NCBI RefSeq assembly: GCF_001425025.1 | Contig: NZ_LMDE01000003.1 | Coordinates: 1 to 53,709 of the forward strand | Reading direction: 5' to 3' | Source: Nocardioides sp. Root122 | GTDB taxonomy: Bacteria; Actinomycetota; Actinomycetes; Propionibacteriales; Nocardioidaceae | DNA: 53,709 nucleotides | Part shown: piece after piece, positions 39,801 to 48,034 of the stretch | How positions within the stretch are numbered: the first letter of the stretch is position 1 | Layout of the letters: each line of letters opens with the position of its first letter | Program-made: the position numbers and the translations under genes | Notes under the pieces: generated by a model | What the model was told of the DNA's origin: nothing | Databases searched by the model: none | Seen by the model: the letters and a program-made list of their open reading frames with translations, nothing else

Positions 39801-41060
39801 GCGGCGTTCGTGCCGGCTGCCCCGCTGCCGCCGTCCTCCGAGCCCTACCGCTGGCGGGTGCGGCGCACCGACGTCGGCGGGGAGGTCGGCCGCTGGTCGG
39901 ACCTGGGTCGCTTCTGGGTGGACCCGCTCCCGGTCTCCGTGGTGAGTCCCTACGACCAGGCGTCCCTCGCGCCCACCAACGCGTCGTTCGCGTGGACGCC
40001 GTACGCCCCCGCTGGCGCACAGGCGGCGAAGTACACCGTCGACGTGGACCCGACCTCGGCCGGTGCGACCAACCCCGGCGCTGTCACCACCTCTGCCACG
40101 GGCTGGACCTACCCGGCGAGCCTGTCCGACGGCACCTACACGTGGCGCGTCAAGGCGCTCGACGTGGCCGGCAAGGAGATCGGCGTCAGCACGGCACGCA
40201 CCTTCACCGTCGACACCGCGATCCGGGCCCTGACGCCGACGCAGGTCATGGCACCGAACGGGTCGGCGGTCGGCCAGACGCTGACCAGCACGCCGCCGGT
40301 GTGGAACCAGCCCGACGTCCAGATGAGCTACCAGTGGCTCCGTAACGGGTCGGCGATCCGCGATGCGGTCGCGACGACGTACACGCTGACGACGGCCGAC
40401 TACACCAAGACGATCTCGCTCCGCGTCACCGGCAGCAAGCCGTCCTACACCGACGGCGACTCGGTCAGCAACGAGGTGGCCATCACCGCTGGCGGCGCGC
40501 TCCAGAACGTCGGCGCGCCGACCATCTCCGGGTCGGCCGCCCCGGGTGGCACGCTGTCCGTCTCCAACGGGATCTGGAGCCCGGCTGCGAACAAGTACCG
40601 CTACCAGTGGCTGCGGCAGGGGTCCCCGATCAGCGGGGCCACCTCGGCGAGCTACAAGGTGACAGCCGACGACGCAGGCAGGGACGTTTCGGTCACGGTC
40701 TTCGCCTCCTACCCCGGCTTCAACGAGGGTGCCACGACGACGGCGGCGGTCGCCGTCGGCCGGATGAAGTCCACGGTCGCCGGGGCCCTGAAGTCGAGCC
40801 GGATCAAGCTCAAGAAGGCCGCCAAGCTGGGGGTCACGGTCACCGTCCCCGGCCTGACGACCCCGACCGGTGTCGTCCAGGTGCTCGACAAGGGCAAGAA
40901 GGTCGCCCAGAAGACCATGGCTCCGGTGCACAAGGGCAAGCTCAGCCTCAAGATCAAGAAGCTGAAGAAGGGCAAGCACAAGCTGCAGGTCGTCTACCTC
41001 GGCAACGCCCAGGTCTTCGGCTCGAAGTCGAAGAAGATCATCCTCTACGTGGTGAAGTGA
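36861..41060 (+). CDS. Giant secreted protein with FnIII-like and Ig-like repeats (adhesin-like)
   Basis: A 1399-residue exported protein. A signal peptide (about 1-32, ending ATAEA-APAAP) is followed by about ten fibronectin-III-like repeats of 85-120 residues. Each begins with a W-containing strand (TLTWNSQAGATKYRVQ, VVFDWDPVKGAKEYEIWV, VYYQWTPVRHASRYELVV) and ends in YYWKVRA or TWRVKALD. Then come two Ig-like repeats with SYQWLRNGSAI and RYQWLRQGSPISGATSASYK, and a basic C-terminal Ig-like domain (KLGVTVTVPGLTTPTGVVQV; ending KSKKIILYVVK). No LPXTG, membrane anchor or catalytic motif is seen, so it is released or held non-covalently. ATG 36861 has GAGGGGA upstream. Operator site 3 links it to the Tad pilus. 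Function inferred only. Confidence 0.9.
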   Translation: MPRTFFGSFARAAAVAALCLGVTIAPMATAEAAPAAPSGLSASGSPIPTLTWNSQAGATKYRVQGSENSSFSPVVFNQETTATSYTPTRVLRSGTLYWQVQAVDASGNSPWTTATTTIAPLTVPANVRVSPGQRILPPVSPPVISWQPVAGATSYDVEMDAEGDGVGGVVKDVKTTSYVWPDPQGVGEKSGTEDYFVRVRAKFENSLQSDWTTYTKYDVAQLPPVTSTSCGAKLVCAPSPTTGVRPRLEVQDVVFDWDPVKGAKEYEIWVALDPDFNTQIEKRKVYSTRYSPTTTYDNNSYYWKVRAYNAAGEPTPWPATPNVFDRRWPFKPSLVYPPAGTTTTPRIGDDVYYQWTPVRHASRYELVVSQNINFTEGDPTTKKCYTSSTTYTPDFFQDRCTPPEGRTFYWKVRSLDGPRKPAVNGVFSTTGRFVYDSGATAPITPISPASGSTVTVPTFRWNPSPDVNQYEITLEGPGRTYTETTSALSWTPTSDLLETDTDEEDPTREPDRYVWRVAGLDATGRPTLSFYQGVVYVRELPMTAGAAPLTPNPVPTDQPTSRFPSLSWQPLASTEERPVYYKLQVLAAGSWLREDETPILREKLYYPAVSDPGLYFLSRPGEPFTWRVAAFDATNNNSLGVGPTSTFTIEPPGLVTGYQAALDGAALDAGNACRKRLVVTNGVTDERTVCAGMSATPVLDWAPVPGAGGYQVYIAEDPDFTQLIYVGGIETTNSRWTPSDTQRPNMLPDNESGPAYYWYVRACVHVMPTRNCGPDPSGQTDSGASAFRKVSPRVVLEAPAASTTIGDEVTFRWTDYHLTNQATAPVYGGTRAPYQTAMSYRLQVAQSATITDANAIDDVIVDQATYTAFTKTYPEGDLWWRVQAIDSNNKLNARLAWSETRKLVKATPATNLDPGTTSTPERAVVDPAARPAFNSHQSAGSTVFQWTAENFDATWELEVYRNDDTVPSTGNQVFRTVTKQAAFVPAAPLPPSSEPYRWRVRRTDVGGEVGRWSDLGRFWVDPLPVSVVSPYDQASLAPTNASFAWTPYAPAGAQAAKYTVDVDPTSAGATNPGAVTTSATGWTYPASLSDGTYTWRVKALDVAGKEIGVSTARTFTVDTAIRALTPTQVMAPNGSAVGQTLTSTPPVWNQPDVQMSYQWLRNGSAIRDAVATTYTLTTADYTKTISLRVTGSKPSYTDGDSVSNEVAITAGGALQNVGAPTISGSAAPGGTLSVSNGIWSPAANKYRYQWLRQGSPISGATSASYKVTADDAGRDVSVTVFASYPGFNEGATTTAAVAVGRMKSTVAGALKSSRIKLKKAAKLGVTVTVPGLTTPTGVVQVLDKGKKVAQKTMAPVHKGKLSLKIKKLKKGKHKLQVVYLGNAQVFGSKSKKIILYVVK

Positions 41061-41091
41061 TTCGTCCCCCCAACCCGGTCACGGCGGGAAG

Positions 41092-41106
41092 TAGGCTCCC
41101 GCCGTG
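41092..41106 (+). promoter_or_regulatory. Leaderless promoter: TAGGCT, 6 nt, GTG start
   Basis: TAGGCT (41092-41097), CCCGCC, GTG 41104; no Shine-Dalgarno. Confidence 0.6.
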
Positions 41107-41733
41107 ACCTGGCTCGCTGACCACTGGCTGGACCTGTTGGGGTGGGGCGGCAGCGTCCTGCTCGTCTACTCGCTCCTGCAGGCCAGCGTGCTTCGACTGC
41201 GTGTCCTCAACGCCATCGCGTGCGTGATCCTGATCGTGTTCAACGGGGTGCTCGAGGTCTGGCCGATGGTCGGGATGAACGCCGTGCTGGTGGCGATCAA
41301 CGTCTGGTTCATCGTCACCATGCTCCGCCAGCGCCACGACGAGACAGCGTTCGAGGTGCTCCAGGTGCGCCCGGACGACGAGTACCTGCGACACGTCCTG
41401 CGCGTGCACGGCAAGGACATCCTCCGGTTCAATCCGGACTTCATCCACGACCCCGGGGACGACCACGACGCGTTCCTCGTCCAGAAGGGCGACGAGACCG
41501 TCGGCGTCGTGCTCCTCCGGGAGGAGGACGGGACGGGCCACGTGCTGCTCGACTACGTGACACCCCGCTATCGCGACTTCTCCCCCGGCGAGTTCGTCTG
41601 GCGTCGCAGCGGGCTGCTGGCCGAGCACGGCATCCGTCGCGTCGTCACCCCTCCGTCCATGGTCGGCGCCTACTACGACCGGCTCGGGTTCCGCCGCGAG
41701 CACGAGTCGTGGGTGCTGGAGATCGACGAGTGA
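41104..41733 (+). CDS. YgjV-like membrane domain fused to a GNAT-like domain
   Basis: A 209-residue protein. Residues 1-80 contain three membrane helices (LLGWGGSVLLVYSLLQAS, VLNAIACVILIVFNGVLEVW, VGMNAVLVAINVWFIVTML), resembling the YgjV-type inner-membrane family. Residues 85-209 are cytosolic and look like a GNAT fold: DETVGVVLLREED, VLLDYVTPRYRDFSPGEFVWRRSGLLAEHGIRRVVT and the terminal YYDRLGFRREHESWVLE. The canonical acetyl-CoA RxxGxG loop is not evident, so catalysis is uncertain. The start is leaderless GTG. It overlaps the next membrane-protein gene by 4 nt (GTGA). Confidence 0.82.
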   Translation: MTWLADHWLDLLGWGGSVLLVYSLLQASVLRLRVLNAIACVILIVFNGVLEVWPMVGMNAVLVAINVWFIVTMLRQRHDETAFEVLQVRPDDEYLRHVLRVHGKDILRFNPDFIHDPGDDHDAFLVQKGDETVGVVLLREEDGTGHVLLDYVTPRYRDFSPGEFVWRRSGLLAEHGIRRVVTPPSMVGAYYDRLGFRREHESWVLEIDE

Positions 41734-43118
41734 TCACCGCGTTCATTCGCCGGGTGCTGCCGGTGCTGGGCCTCTGCGTGCTCATGGGGTCCGCCGTGCG
41801 CCAGCAGGTGGTCCCCGGAGCGGACAACGACCTCTGGTTCCACCTGCGCTTCGGTCGCGAGCTCCTCGGCGACTGGGACATCTCCGCGCCGGGCCACCTG
41901 AGCTCCTTCGACAGCGCGGACTGGGTGGCGACGCAGTGGCTGCCCCAGATGGGGCTCGCCCGGCTGGTCGACGCGGGCGGGCTGGCTGCCGTGCTCTGGG
42001 TCGTGGGCACGCTCGTGCTGGCCCTGGTCTGCCTGGTCTACCTCACCTGCCGGCGCGAGGCGGCTCCCCTCCCGGCCGCCATGGCGACCGGACTCACCTA
42101 CGTCGTGGCCGCGCCCGGCCTCGGCCCGCGACCCCAGCTGCTGAGCTACGTCCTGATCGCGGTGTGCTGCGCTGCCTGGCTGAAGACGGTGGAGGACGGA
42201 CGGCCGCGGTGGTGGCTGGTCGCGCTGGCGTGGCTCTGGCCGATGCTGCACGGCATGTGGCCGGTGGGCGTGCTGCTGGGCGCCGTCGCCGTCGCCGGGA
42301 TGGCTCTCCAGCGCCGGTGGAGCGCCCCCACCCTGCGCTGGGTCGCACTGGTCCCGCTTCTCTCCCTCGTGGCATCAGCCTGCACCCCCCTCGGCCTCGA
42401 CGTCTTCCGCTCGCTCGGCGCAGTAGGGTCGCGCTCCGCGTACTTCACCGAGTGGGCCTCGCCGTCGTTCAGCTCGGTGGCCGCGCTGCCGCTACTGGTG
42501 ATGGCCGCGGTGGTGGTCCTCGACGGGCTGCGCCGCTCCACCGTCGACTGGCCCGAGGCGCTGTGGCTCGGCCTGGCGATCGCCTGGGCGCTCTACTCGG
42601 TGCGGACGGCGCCCGTCGCGGCGATCATGCTCGCACCGATGGTCGCGCGGTCCGTCCAGCGGCTCGTGCCCGCGGACGCCGGCCCCTCGCGCCGCGAGGT
42701 GGTGGTGGTGCTGGGCGCCGCGGCCGTGGCCTCCGCCGTCCTCGTGCCCGTGGCCGCCCAGCGCGACGAGGCCCGGGTCGTGCCCGCCTGGGTCGACCAG
42801 CGCCTCGACGCGATGCCTGGCGGCAGCGCCGTGCTCGACGAGTGGGACTTCGGGCCCTACCTGCTCTGGCGTCACCCCGACCTGCAGGTCGTGGCGCACG
42901 GCTACGGCGACGTCTTCACCGACGCGGAGCTCGCCCGCAACGCCGGTCTCATGCTGCAGCAGCCGGGCTGGCGCGAGGACCTCGACGAGCTCGACGTCGA
43001 CGTCGCCCTGGTCGACCCGGACACGCCGCTCGGCTACGCCCTGATGGACGACCCCGGCTGGCGCATCGTCGAGGCCGACGACGCCTACGCGTTGCTGGAG
43101 CCGACCGCTCAGTCCTGA
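41730..43118 (+). CDS. Polytopic membrane protein, GT-C-like, paralogue of the 27537-28925 protein
   Basis: A 462-residue protein with about ten helices. The first exported loop carries [23 protein letters not shown] and [17 protein letters not shown], then [12 protein letters not shown] and CTPLGLDVF, and a C-terminal soluble part ([23 protein letters not shown]). The layout matches the family around GT-C/'tetratricopeptide-like' membrane proteins with DLWFHL loops; no catalytic proof. The start is GTG 41730 by GTGA overlap with the YgjV-like gene; a longer frame from 41142 is the shadow of that gene. It ends tail-to-tail with trpD, overlapping by 10 nt. Confidence 0.82.
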   Translation: MITAFIRRVLPVLGLCVLMGSAVRQQVVPGADNDLWFHLRFGRELLGDWDISAPGHLSSFDSADWVATQWLPQMGLARLVDAGGLAAVLWVVGTLVLALVCLVYLTCRREAAPLPAAMATGLTYVVAAPGLGPRPQLLSYVLIAVCCAAWLKTVEDGRPRWWLVALAWLWPMLHGMWPVGVLLGAVAVAGMALQRRWSAPTLRWVALVPLLSLVASACTPLGLDVFRSLGAVGSRSAYFTEWASPSFSSVAALPLLVMAAVVVLDGLRRSTVDWPEALWLGLAIAWALYSVRTAPVAAIMLAPMVARSVQRLVPADAGPSRREVVVVLGAAAVASAVLVPVAAQRDEARVVPAWVDQRLDAMPGGSAVLDEWDFGPYLLWRHPDLQVVAHGYGDVFTDAELARNAGLMLQQPGWREDLDELDVDVALVDPDTPLGYALMDDPGWRIVEADDAYALLEPTAQS

Positions 43119-44149
43119 GGCCCTCGGGCGGTGGCAGCCACCCAGCGTTCGAGCGCTTCGCCGGCGGCCCCGGAGTCGATGGCCTCGGCCGCCCGAGCGA
43201 CACCCGCGGGCAGCGCCTGCTCCACCTCCTGCTCGGGTGTGCCGTGCACCGCCAGCGCGGCCCCTGCGTTGAGCAGCACCGCGTCGCGCACCGGGCCGGC
43301 CTCCCCCGCCAGCACGCGGCGTACGACGTCGGCGTTGTGGGAGGCGTCGCCGCCCCGCAGGTCGTCGGTGGTGGCCGGAGCCAGGCCCAGCGCCGCCGGG
43401 TCGACCACCGCCTGGGTGACGGCACCGTCCCGGACCCGCCACACCGTCGACGTGGTGGTCGTCGTCAGCTCGTCGAGGCCGTCGTCACCGCGGAACACCC
43501 AGGCGTCGACGCCGCGCTCGGCGAGCACGCCCGCCATCACGGGTGCCATGCGCGCGTCGGCGCACCCGATGGCCTGCGCCTGCGGGCGCGCCGGGTTGGT
43601 CAGCGGTCCGAGGATGTTGAACGTCGTGGCGATGCCGAGCTCACGCCGCGGCACCGCGGCGTACCGCATCGCCGGGTGGAAGGCGGCGGAGAAGCAGAAG
43701 GTGATCCCCGCCTCCTCGGCGACCTCCGCGACCCGCGCCGGGCTGAGGTCCAGGCGAATGCCGAGCGCCTCGAGCACGTCGGCCGACCCGGACTTCGACG
43801 ACGCGGAGCGGTTGCCGTGCTTGACGACCCGGGCGCCGGCCCCCGCTGCGACGATCGCCGCCATCGTCGAGATGTTGACCGACATCGATCGGTCACCGCC
43901 GGTGCCGACGATGTCGAGCAGGCGGCCGGGCACCGAGATCGGCCTGGCCGCCGCCAGCATCGCCGCGGCGATGCCCGAGACCTCCTCGACCGTCTCGCCC
44001 TTGGCTCGCAGGGCGACCACGAGGCCGGCCAGCTGGACGTCCGTGGCAGCGCCCGCGAACACCTCGTCCATGGCCCATCGCGCCTGCTCGGTCGTCAGGT
44101 CGCTCCCGGCGACCAGCGTGGAGAGGACGTCTGGCCAGGTGTGGGACAT
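43109..44149 (-). CDS. trpD: Anthranilate phosphoribosyltransferase
   Basis: A 346-residue TrpD that joins anthranilate and PRPP to phosphoribosyl-anthranilate, the second step of tryptophan synthesis. Signatures: PRPP-binding [14 protein letters not shown] (82-95), [21 protein letters not shown] (110-130), and [14 protein letters not shown]. Length is normal. It is isolated from other trp genes here, as in mycobacteria where trpD lies beside ctaE (from memory). The ATG start has a TAACCT box exactly 6 nt upstream. Confidence 0.96.
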   Translation of the reverse strand: MSHTWPDVLSTLVAGSDLTTEQARWAMDEVFAGAATDVQLAGLVVALRAKGETVEEVSGIAAAMLAAARPISVPGRLLDIVGTGGDRSMSVNISTMAAIVAAGAGARVVKHGNRSASSKSGSADVLEALGIRLDLSPARVAEVAEEAGITFCFSAAFHPAMRYAAVPRRELGIATTFNILGPLTNPARPQAQAIGCADARMAPVMAGVLAERGVDAWVFRGDDGLDELTTTTTSTVWRVRDGAVTQAVVDPAALGLAPATTDDLRGGDASHNADVVRRVLAGEAGPVRDAVLLNAGAALAVHGTPEQEVEQALPAGVARAAEAIDSGAAGEALERWVAATARGPQD

Positions 44150-44161
44150 GCGCTCAGGTTA
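44147..44161 (-). promoter_or_regulatory. trpD: Leaderless promoter: TAACCT, 6 nt, ATG start
   Basis: Minus strand: TAACCT (44161-44156), GAGCGC, ATG 44149. It gives trpD its own start despite a co-directional gene 43 nt upstream. Confidence 0.6.
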
Positions 44162-44192
44162 GTGGCCCCTGCACGGCGGGGGCCGGTCCGGC

Positions 44193-44603
44193 TCAGGACG
44201 TGGCCGGAACCGAGGGGCGCAGCAGGCCGATGACGGCCTCGGCGAGCTGGATCGGGTCGATCGGGTGGGGCACGGCCGCCTCGGCGCGCGACCACGTGGC
44301 GAGCCACGCGTCCTGCGGACGGCCCGTCAGCACCAGCACCGGCGGGCACTGGTAGATCTCGTCCTTGAGCTGCTTGGCGATGCCCATTCCCCCGGCGGGG
44401 ACGGCCTCGCCGTCGAGGATCGCGAGGGCGATCGCGCCGGAGTCCATGTTCTGCAGGACGACGGGCTCGGTGGCCACCTCGACGTACTCCAGCTCGGGCA
44501 GGTCGGGGTGCGGTCGCCGACCCAGAGCGAGGATGACCTGCTGACGGGTGTTGACGTCGTCGCTGTAGACCAGCACCTTCAACGGCTTCGTGGTGTCACT
44601 CAC
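44193..44603 (-). CDS. Receiver-like (response-regulator fold) protein without output domain
   Basis: A 136-residue protein with a CheY-like layout: KVLVYSDDVNTRQQVILAL (acidic pair), ALAILDGEAVPAGGMGIAKQL with Asp64 at the phospho-acceptor position, and PVLVLTGRPQDAWLATWSRAEAAVPHPIDPIQLAEAVIGLL, where His-Pro replaces the usual switch Lys-Pro. No DNA-binding domain. Proteins like this are conserved near trpD/ctaE in actinobacteria in my recollection. The missing switch Lys makes it a possible pseudo-receiver. Leaderless GTG start. Confidence 0.82.
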   Translation of the reverse strand: MSDTTKPLKVLVYSDDVNTRQQVILALGRRPHPDLPELEYVEVATEPVVLQNMDSGAIALAILDGEAVPAGGMGIAKQLKDEIYQCPPVLVLTGRPQDAWLATWSRAEAAVPHPIDPIQLAEAVIGLLRPSVPATS

Positions 44604-44615
44604 TCAACCATCGTA
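44601..44615 (-). promoter_or_regulatory. Leaderless promoter: TACGAT, 6 nt, GTG start
   Basis: Minus strand: TACGAT (44615-44610), GGTTGA, GTG 44603. Confidence 0.6.
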
Positions 44616-44686
44616 TCTGTCCCCACCCCCGCGCCGCGTCAGGGCCAGTAGGGTCTGGCGGGGCGAGCCGGAAGGGGTAGATCAGC

Positions 44687-45448
44687 ATGCGGGACGAGTC
44701 GTACGAACAGATGAGCGCCGAGGCCGACAACTGGCTCAAGGTTGGGCGCGGTCACCTCCTTCGCACCCTCCTCACAGAACACGCCAACGACCGCGGCGGT
44801 CTTCAGATCCTCGAGATCGGTGCAGGGGTGGGCCAGAACGTCCCGATCCTGCAGGAGTTCGGCGAGGTCGACGTCCTTGAGATCAACCCGCTGGGTCTGA
44901 CAGCGCTGCGAAAGCTTGAGGGCGTGCGTCACGTCTTCGACCACGCGATACCCGCTCCGCTCCAAGGGCCTTACGACGTCGTGATCGCGCTCGACGTTCT
45001 CGAGCACCTCGCCGACGACCATGCTGCTGCAGCGTGGGTGGCGTCGCTGCTGAGCGCCGGCGGGGTGTTCGTCGCAACTGTGCCGGCCTATCAGTGGCTC
45101 TTTGGCGACCACGACCGCGCCCTTGACCACTACCGGCGCTACACCCGCCGTCGTCTGGTGTCAGCGATGCCACCCGAGCTAGAGGTGCGACAGGCCGGCT
45201 ACTTCGTCACCCTTCTCTTTCCCATAGCCGTCGTGATGCGACTGGCGAGCTCGTCGCGACGTGTCTTCAAGTCCAGGCGTCGAGGAGCTGGCTCCAACGA
45301 CGCCGGGCGCAAGCAGTCGGCGGCAGTTCCTGCCCGTGTCGACGGCCTCTTCCTAGCGGAGCTCAGGGCTGAGGCTGCCATCATCGGTCGCGGAATACGC
45401 CTGCCGTTCGGTCTCAGCGCCTTCGCCGTGGCTCGCAAGGGAGCGTGA
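44687..45448 (+). CDS. Class I SAM-dependent methyltransferase
   Basis: A 253-residue protein with the SAM-binding motif [18 protein letters not shown], acidic loop VDVLEIN, motif [42 protein letters not shown] (as in UbiG/SAM methyltransferase type 11-12 proteins acting on lipid- or glycan-linked substrates), and [15 protein letters not shown] hydrophobic stretch ([17 protein letters not shown]) may associate it with the membrane. ATG 44687 follows GGAAGGGG; TAGGGT at 44648 is a candidate -10. Composition is slightly less GC-rich than its neighbours. It sits between conserved backbone genes and is likely an insertion. Substrate unknown. Confidence 0.86.
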   Translation: MRDESYEQMSAEADNWLKVGRGHLLRTLLTEHANDRGGLQILEIGAGVGQNVPILQEFGEVDVLEINPLGLTALRKLEGVRHVFDHAIPAPLQGPYDVVIALDVLEHLADDHAAAAWVASLLSAGGVFVATVPAYQWLFGDHDRALDHYRRYTRRRLVSAMPPELEVRQAGYFVTLLFPIAVVMRLASSSRRVFKSRRRGAGSNDAGRKQSAAVPARVDGLFLAELRAEAAIIGRGIRLPFGLSAFAVARKGA

Positions 45449-45474
45449 CGTGTACGGCAACGTCCTGCGCCGCC

Positions 45475-46401
45475 TCAGGGGCGGCCGGCGCGCCGTTCGG
45501 CCAGGTCCAGCCGGCGGTCCTCCCGCGACGCCTCCCGCATCGACTGCCGCACCCACTGGGTGAACAGCACGGCGAAGAACAGCACGCCGATCAGGTCGCC
45601 GCTGGCCCAGAGGATCCCGCCGGCGAGGTGCTGGTCCTCGAGCGCGGGCGGCAGCCAGGCGCCCATCGGTCCCTCGCGCAGGGCGAGGTAGTGCTCCGCC
45701 CCGATCAGGGTCGTCTGACCCATGATCGTGACACCGAGGAAGGCGTGGAACGGCAGCGTCATGATCGTGAGCAGCACGCGGAACGGGTAGCCGACGCGGC
45801 CCGGCAGCGGGTCGATCCCCATCAGGGGCCAGAAGAAGAGCGTGCCGACGAGGACCAGGTGCACGTGCATCATCTGGTGGACGAACGCCGAGTCGAGGCT
45901 GGCGTCGTACCAGGGGCTGAAGTAGAGCGCCCACGGCGAGGCGACGTAGAGGACGAACGCCAGCGGCGGGAAGGCGAGCACCTTGGCCACCGGCGAGTGC
46001 AGCACCGCCAGCAACCAGCGGCGCGGCGCCGCCGGCAGGGTCCGCAGCGCGAGGGTGATCGGCGCCCCGAGCGCCAGGGCGAGCGGAACCACCATCGACA
46101 GGACCATGTGCTGGACCATGTGCACGCTCAGCAGCGTCGTGTCGTAGCGGCCCAGTCCGGACGACGTGGCGACGAAGAACGACCCCATCCCGAGCAGCAC
46201 GAAGGACAGGGTGCGACCGACCGGCCAGCGGTCACCGCGCCGGCGCAGCGTGGCCACCGCGAGGACATAGAGCCCGACCGCCCACACCGTCACCACGAAC
46301 GGGATCGGGTCGATCCCCCAGTCGGTGAGGACGCGCCCGAGGGTGAATCGGGGAAGGATCTCGGAGGCGTCTCCGGAGAGCAGCGGCAGGGCGATCAGCA
46401 C
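45475..46401 (-). CDS. CtaG-family cytochrome c oxidase assembly protein (caa3-type)
   Basis: A 308-residue protein with about seven helices of the caa3_CtaG family, implicated in copper delivery/assembly of heme-copper oxidase. Conserved histidine positions: [64 protein letters not shown] and [27 protein letters not shown]. The start is GTG 46401, with TAAAGT 7 nt upstream; the frame stays open far beyond but that reads the ctaE region backwards. Divergent from ctaE, 66 nt away, matching an oxidase-assembly role. Confidence 0.9.
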   Translation of the reverse strand: MLIALPLLSGDASEILPRFTLGRVLTDWGIDPIPFVVTVWAVGLYVLAVATLRRRGDRWPVGRTLSFVLLGMGSFFVATSSGLGRYDTTLLSVHMVQHMVLSMVVPLALALGAPITLALRTLPAAPRRWLLAVLHSPVAKVLAFPPLAFVLYVASPWALYFSPWYDASLDSAFVHQMMHVHLVLVGTLFFWPLMGIDPLPGRVGYPFRVLLTIMTLPFHAFLGVTIMGQTTLIGAEHYLALREGPMGAWLPPALEDQHLAGGILWASGDLIGVLFFAVLFTQWVRQSMREASREDRRLDLAERRAGRP

Positions 46402-46414
46402 CCTGTGAACTTTA
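46399..46414 (-). promoter_or_regulatory. Near-leaderless promoter: TAAAGT, 7 nt, GTG start
   Basis: Minus strand: TAAAGT (46414-46409), 7 nt, GTG 46401; no ribosome site precedes the start. Confidence 0.5.
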
Positions 46415-46467
46415 TGACGTCGCAACACAGGGGGCCGGGGTGCCCTCCGGGCAGAACAGCAGCCATA

Positions 46468-47115
46468 ATGGCCCTCGTGGCGACTGCAACAGCGATTCCG
46501 GCATCCCGACTCCACGGGCACCACGACCGACCGAGCATGGTCAGCGTGGGCACGATCATCTGGCTCTCGAGCGAGCTGATGTTCTTTGCCGCGCTGTTCG
46601 CGGCCTACTTCACGATCCGCGCGGTCAGCCCCGACCTGTGGGCGCAGGAGACCGAGAAGCTCAACGTGCCGTTCTCCACGGCCAACACCGCGATCCTGGT
46701 GGCGTCGTCCTTCGCCTGCCAGTGGGGCGTGTTCGCGGCCGAGCGCGGCCAGGTCGGCCGCACCGGTGGCGTCCTCAACTTCACCAAGTGGGGCCTGCGC
46801 GAGTGGTTCGCCCTGACCTACGTCATGGGCGCGGTCTTCATCGGCGGCCAGGCCCTCGAGTACGCCGAGCTGATCCACGAGGGCGTGACCATCCCGAGCT
46901 CCGCCTACGGCACGATGTTCTACCTCACCACCGGCTTCCACGGCCTCCACGTGACCGGCGGACTCATCGCCTTCCTCTTCGTGCTGGGACGCACCTACCT
47001 GGCCAGGCGCTTCACCCACGAGCAGGCCGTCACCGCGATCGTCGTGTCCTACTACTGGCACTTCGTCGACGTGGTGTGGATCGGCCTGTTCTTCACGATC
47101 TACGTCATCCAGTAA
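46468..47115 (+). CDS. ctaE: Cytochrome c oxidase subunit 3
   Basis: A 215-residue aa3-oxidase subunit III: five helices with [53 protein letters not shown] and [26 protein letters not shown], including the conserved EL and HFVDVVW residues. It belongs to the mycobacterial-type bc1-aa3 supercomplex. The ATG at 46468 overlaps a CATAAT -10-like box (46464-46469) and has no ribosome site; GTG 46477 would be leaderless with 7-nt spacing and may be the true start. It is followed after 46 nt by qcrC. Confidence 0.95.
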   Translation: MALVATATAIPASRLHGHHDRPSMVSVGTIIWLSSELMFFAALFAAYFTIRAVSPDLWAQETEKLNVPFSTANTAILVASSFACQWGVFAAERGQVGRTGGVLNFTKWGLREWFALTYVMGAVFIGGQALEYAELIHEGVTIPSSAYGTMFYLTTGFHGLHVTGGLIAFLFVLGRTYLARRFTHEQAVTAIVVSYYWHFVDVVWIGLFFTIYVIQ

Positions 47116-47161
47116 GCAACCCCAAGAATTCCCATACCGTCGCAACCGGCAAGGACTCATC

Positions 47162-48034
47162 GTGCGTGTGCTCAACCGAACCGCAGGTCGCCTGTCCCGG
47201 CACCGTCGGGGACCTCTTGCGGGTCTCGTCGTGCTCCTGCTGGGACTGCTGATCAGCGGCTCCCTCTACACGGCCCTGGCCCCGGCCCAGGCTGACAGCC
47301 AGGCCAGCGAGACCGAGCAGGTCGCGCAGGGCAAGGAGCTCTTCCTCGCCAGCTGCGCGTTCTGCCACGGCAAGAACGGCGAGGGCATGCCCACCGTGCG
47401 CGAGGGCTACCAGATCGGCCCGTCCCTGGTGGGCGTCGGCGCCGCCGCGGTCGACTTCCAGGTCGGCACCGGCCGCATGCCGATGGCCAGCCCGGGCGCC
47501 CAGGCGCCCCGCAAGCCCGTGGTGTTCAGCCAGGAGGAGATCGACGCCCTCGCGGCCTACGTCGCCTCGCTGGGCCCCGGCCCCGCCGTGCCCAACGAGT
47601 CCGACTACTCGATCGAGGGCCTGTCGGAGACCGAGCGCGAAGAGGCGATCTCCCGCGGCGGCCAGATCTTCCTGACCAACTGCACCGCGTGCCACAACTT
47701 CAACGGCAACGGCGGGGCCATGCCCCGCGGTGGCTACGCCCCGAGCCTGCACGGGGTCGAGGGCAAGTACATCTTCGAGGCCCTGCTGACCGGCCCGCAG
47801 AACATGCCCAACTTCAGCAACGGAAACCTCTCCCCCGACGAGAAGCGCGACGTGATCGCCTACCTCGGCAGCATCCAGGACACCCCCGAGTACGCCGGCT
47901 TCAGCCTCGGCGGCCTCGGACCGGTGTCCGAGGGTCTGTTCGCCTGGGTCCTCGGCATCGGTGGGCTCGTGGGCGCTGCGGTGTGGATCGCCTCGCACAC
48001 GACTCGGAGCAAGAAGAGCAAGGTGAGCGCGTGA
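47162..48034 (+). CDS. qcrC: Menaquinol-cytochrome c reductase diheme cytochrome c subunit
   Basis: A 290-residue cytochrome cc: an N-terminal helix (LAGLVVLLLGLLISGSLYTALA), two CXXCH heme sites (CAFCH 65-69 and CTACH 174-178) with probable Met ligands in RMPMASP and NMPNFS, and a C-terminal membrane anchor (GLFAWVLGIGGLVGAAVWIA). The fused diheme subunit replaces soluble cytochrome c in actinobacteria and passes electrons from bc1 straight to aa3 oxidase. GTG start with AAGGA upstream. It overlaps qcrA by 4 nt (GTGA). Confidence 0.96.
   Translation: MRVLNRTAGRLSRHRRGPLAGLVVLLLGLLISGSLYTALAPAQADSQASETEQVAQGKELFLASCAFCHGKNGEGMPTVREGYQIGPSLVGVGAAAVDFQVGTGRMPMASPGAQAPRKPVVFSQEEIDALAAYVASLGPGPAVPNESDYSIEGLSETEREEAISRGGQIFLTNCTACHNFNGNGGAMPRGGYAPSLHGVEGKYIFEALLTGPQNMPNFSNGNLSPDEKRDVIAYLGSIQDTPEYAGFSLGGLGPVSEGLFAWVLGIGGLVGAAVWIASHTTRSKKSKVSA

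Noticed and set aside
45445..46467. Long open frame upstream of ctaE, apparently extending it to 556 residues
   Set aside because: It reads the CtaG-like gene backwards (charged, low-complexity residues); CtaE homologues begin near 46468.
47689..48030. Extended N-terminus for QcrA
   Set aside because: It lies within qcrC in another frame; the GTGA overlap at 48031 gives the expected start.
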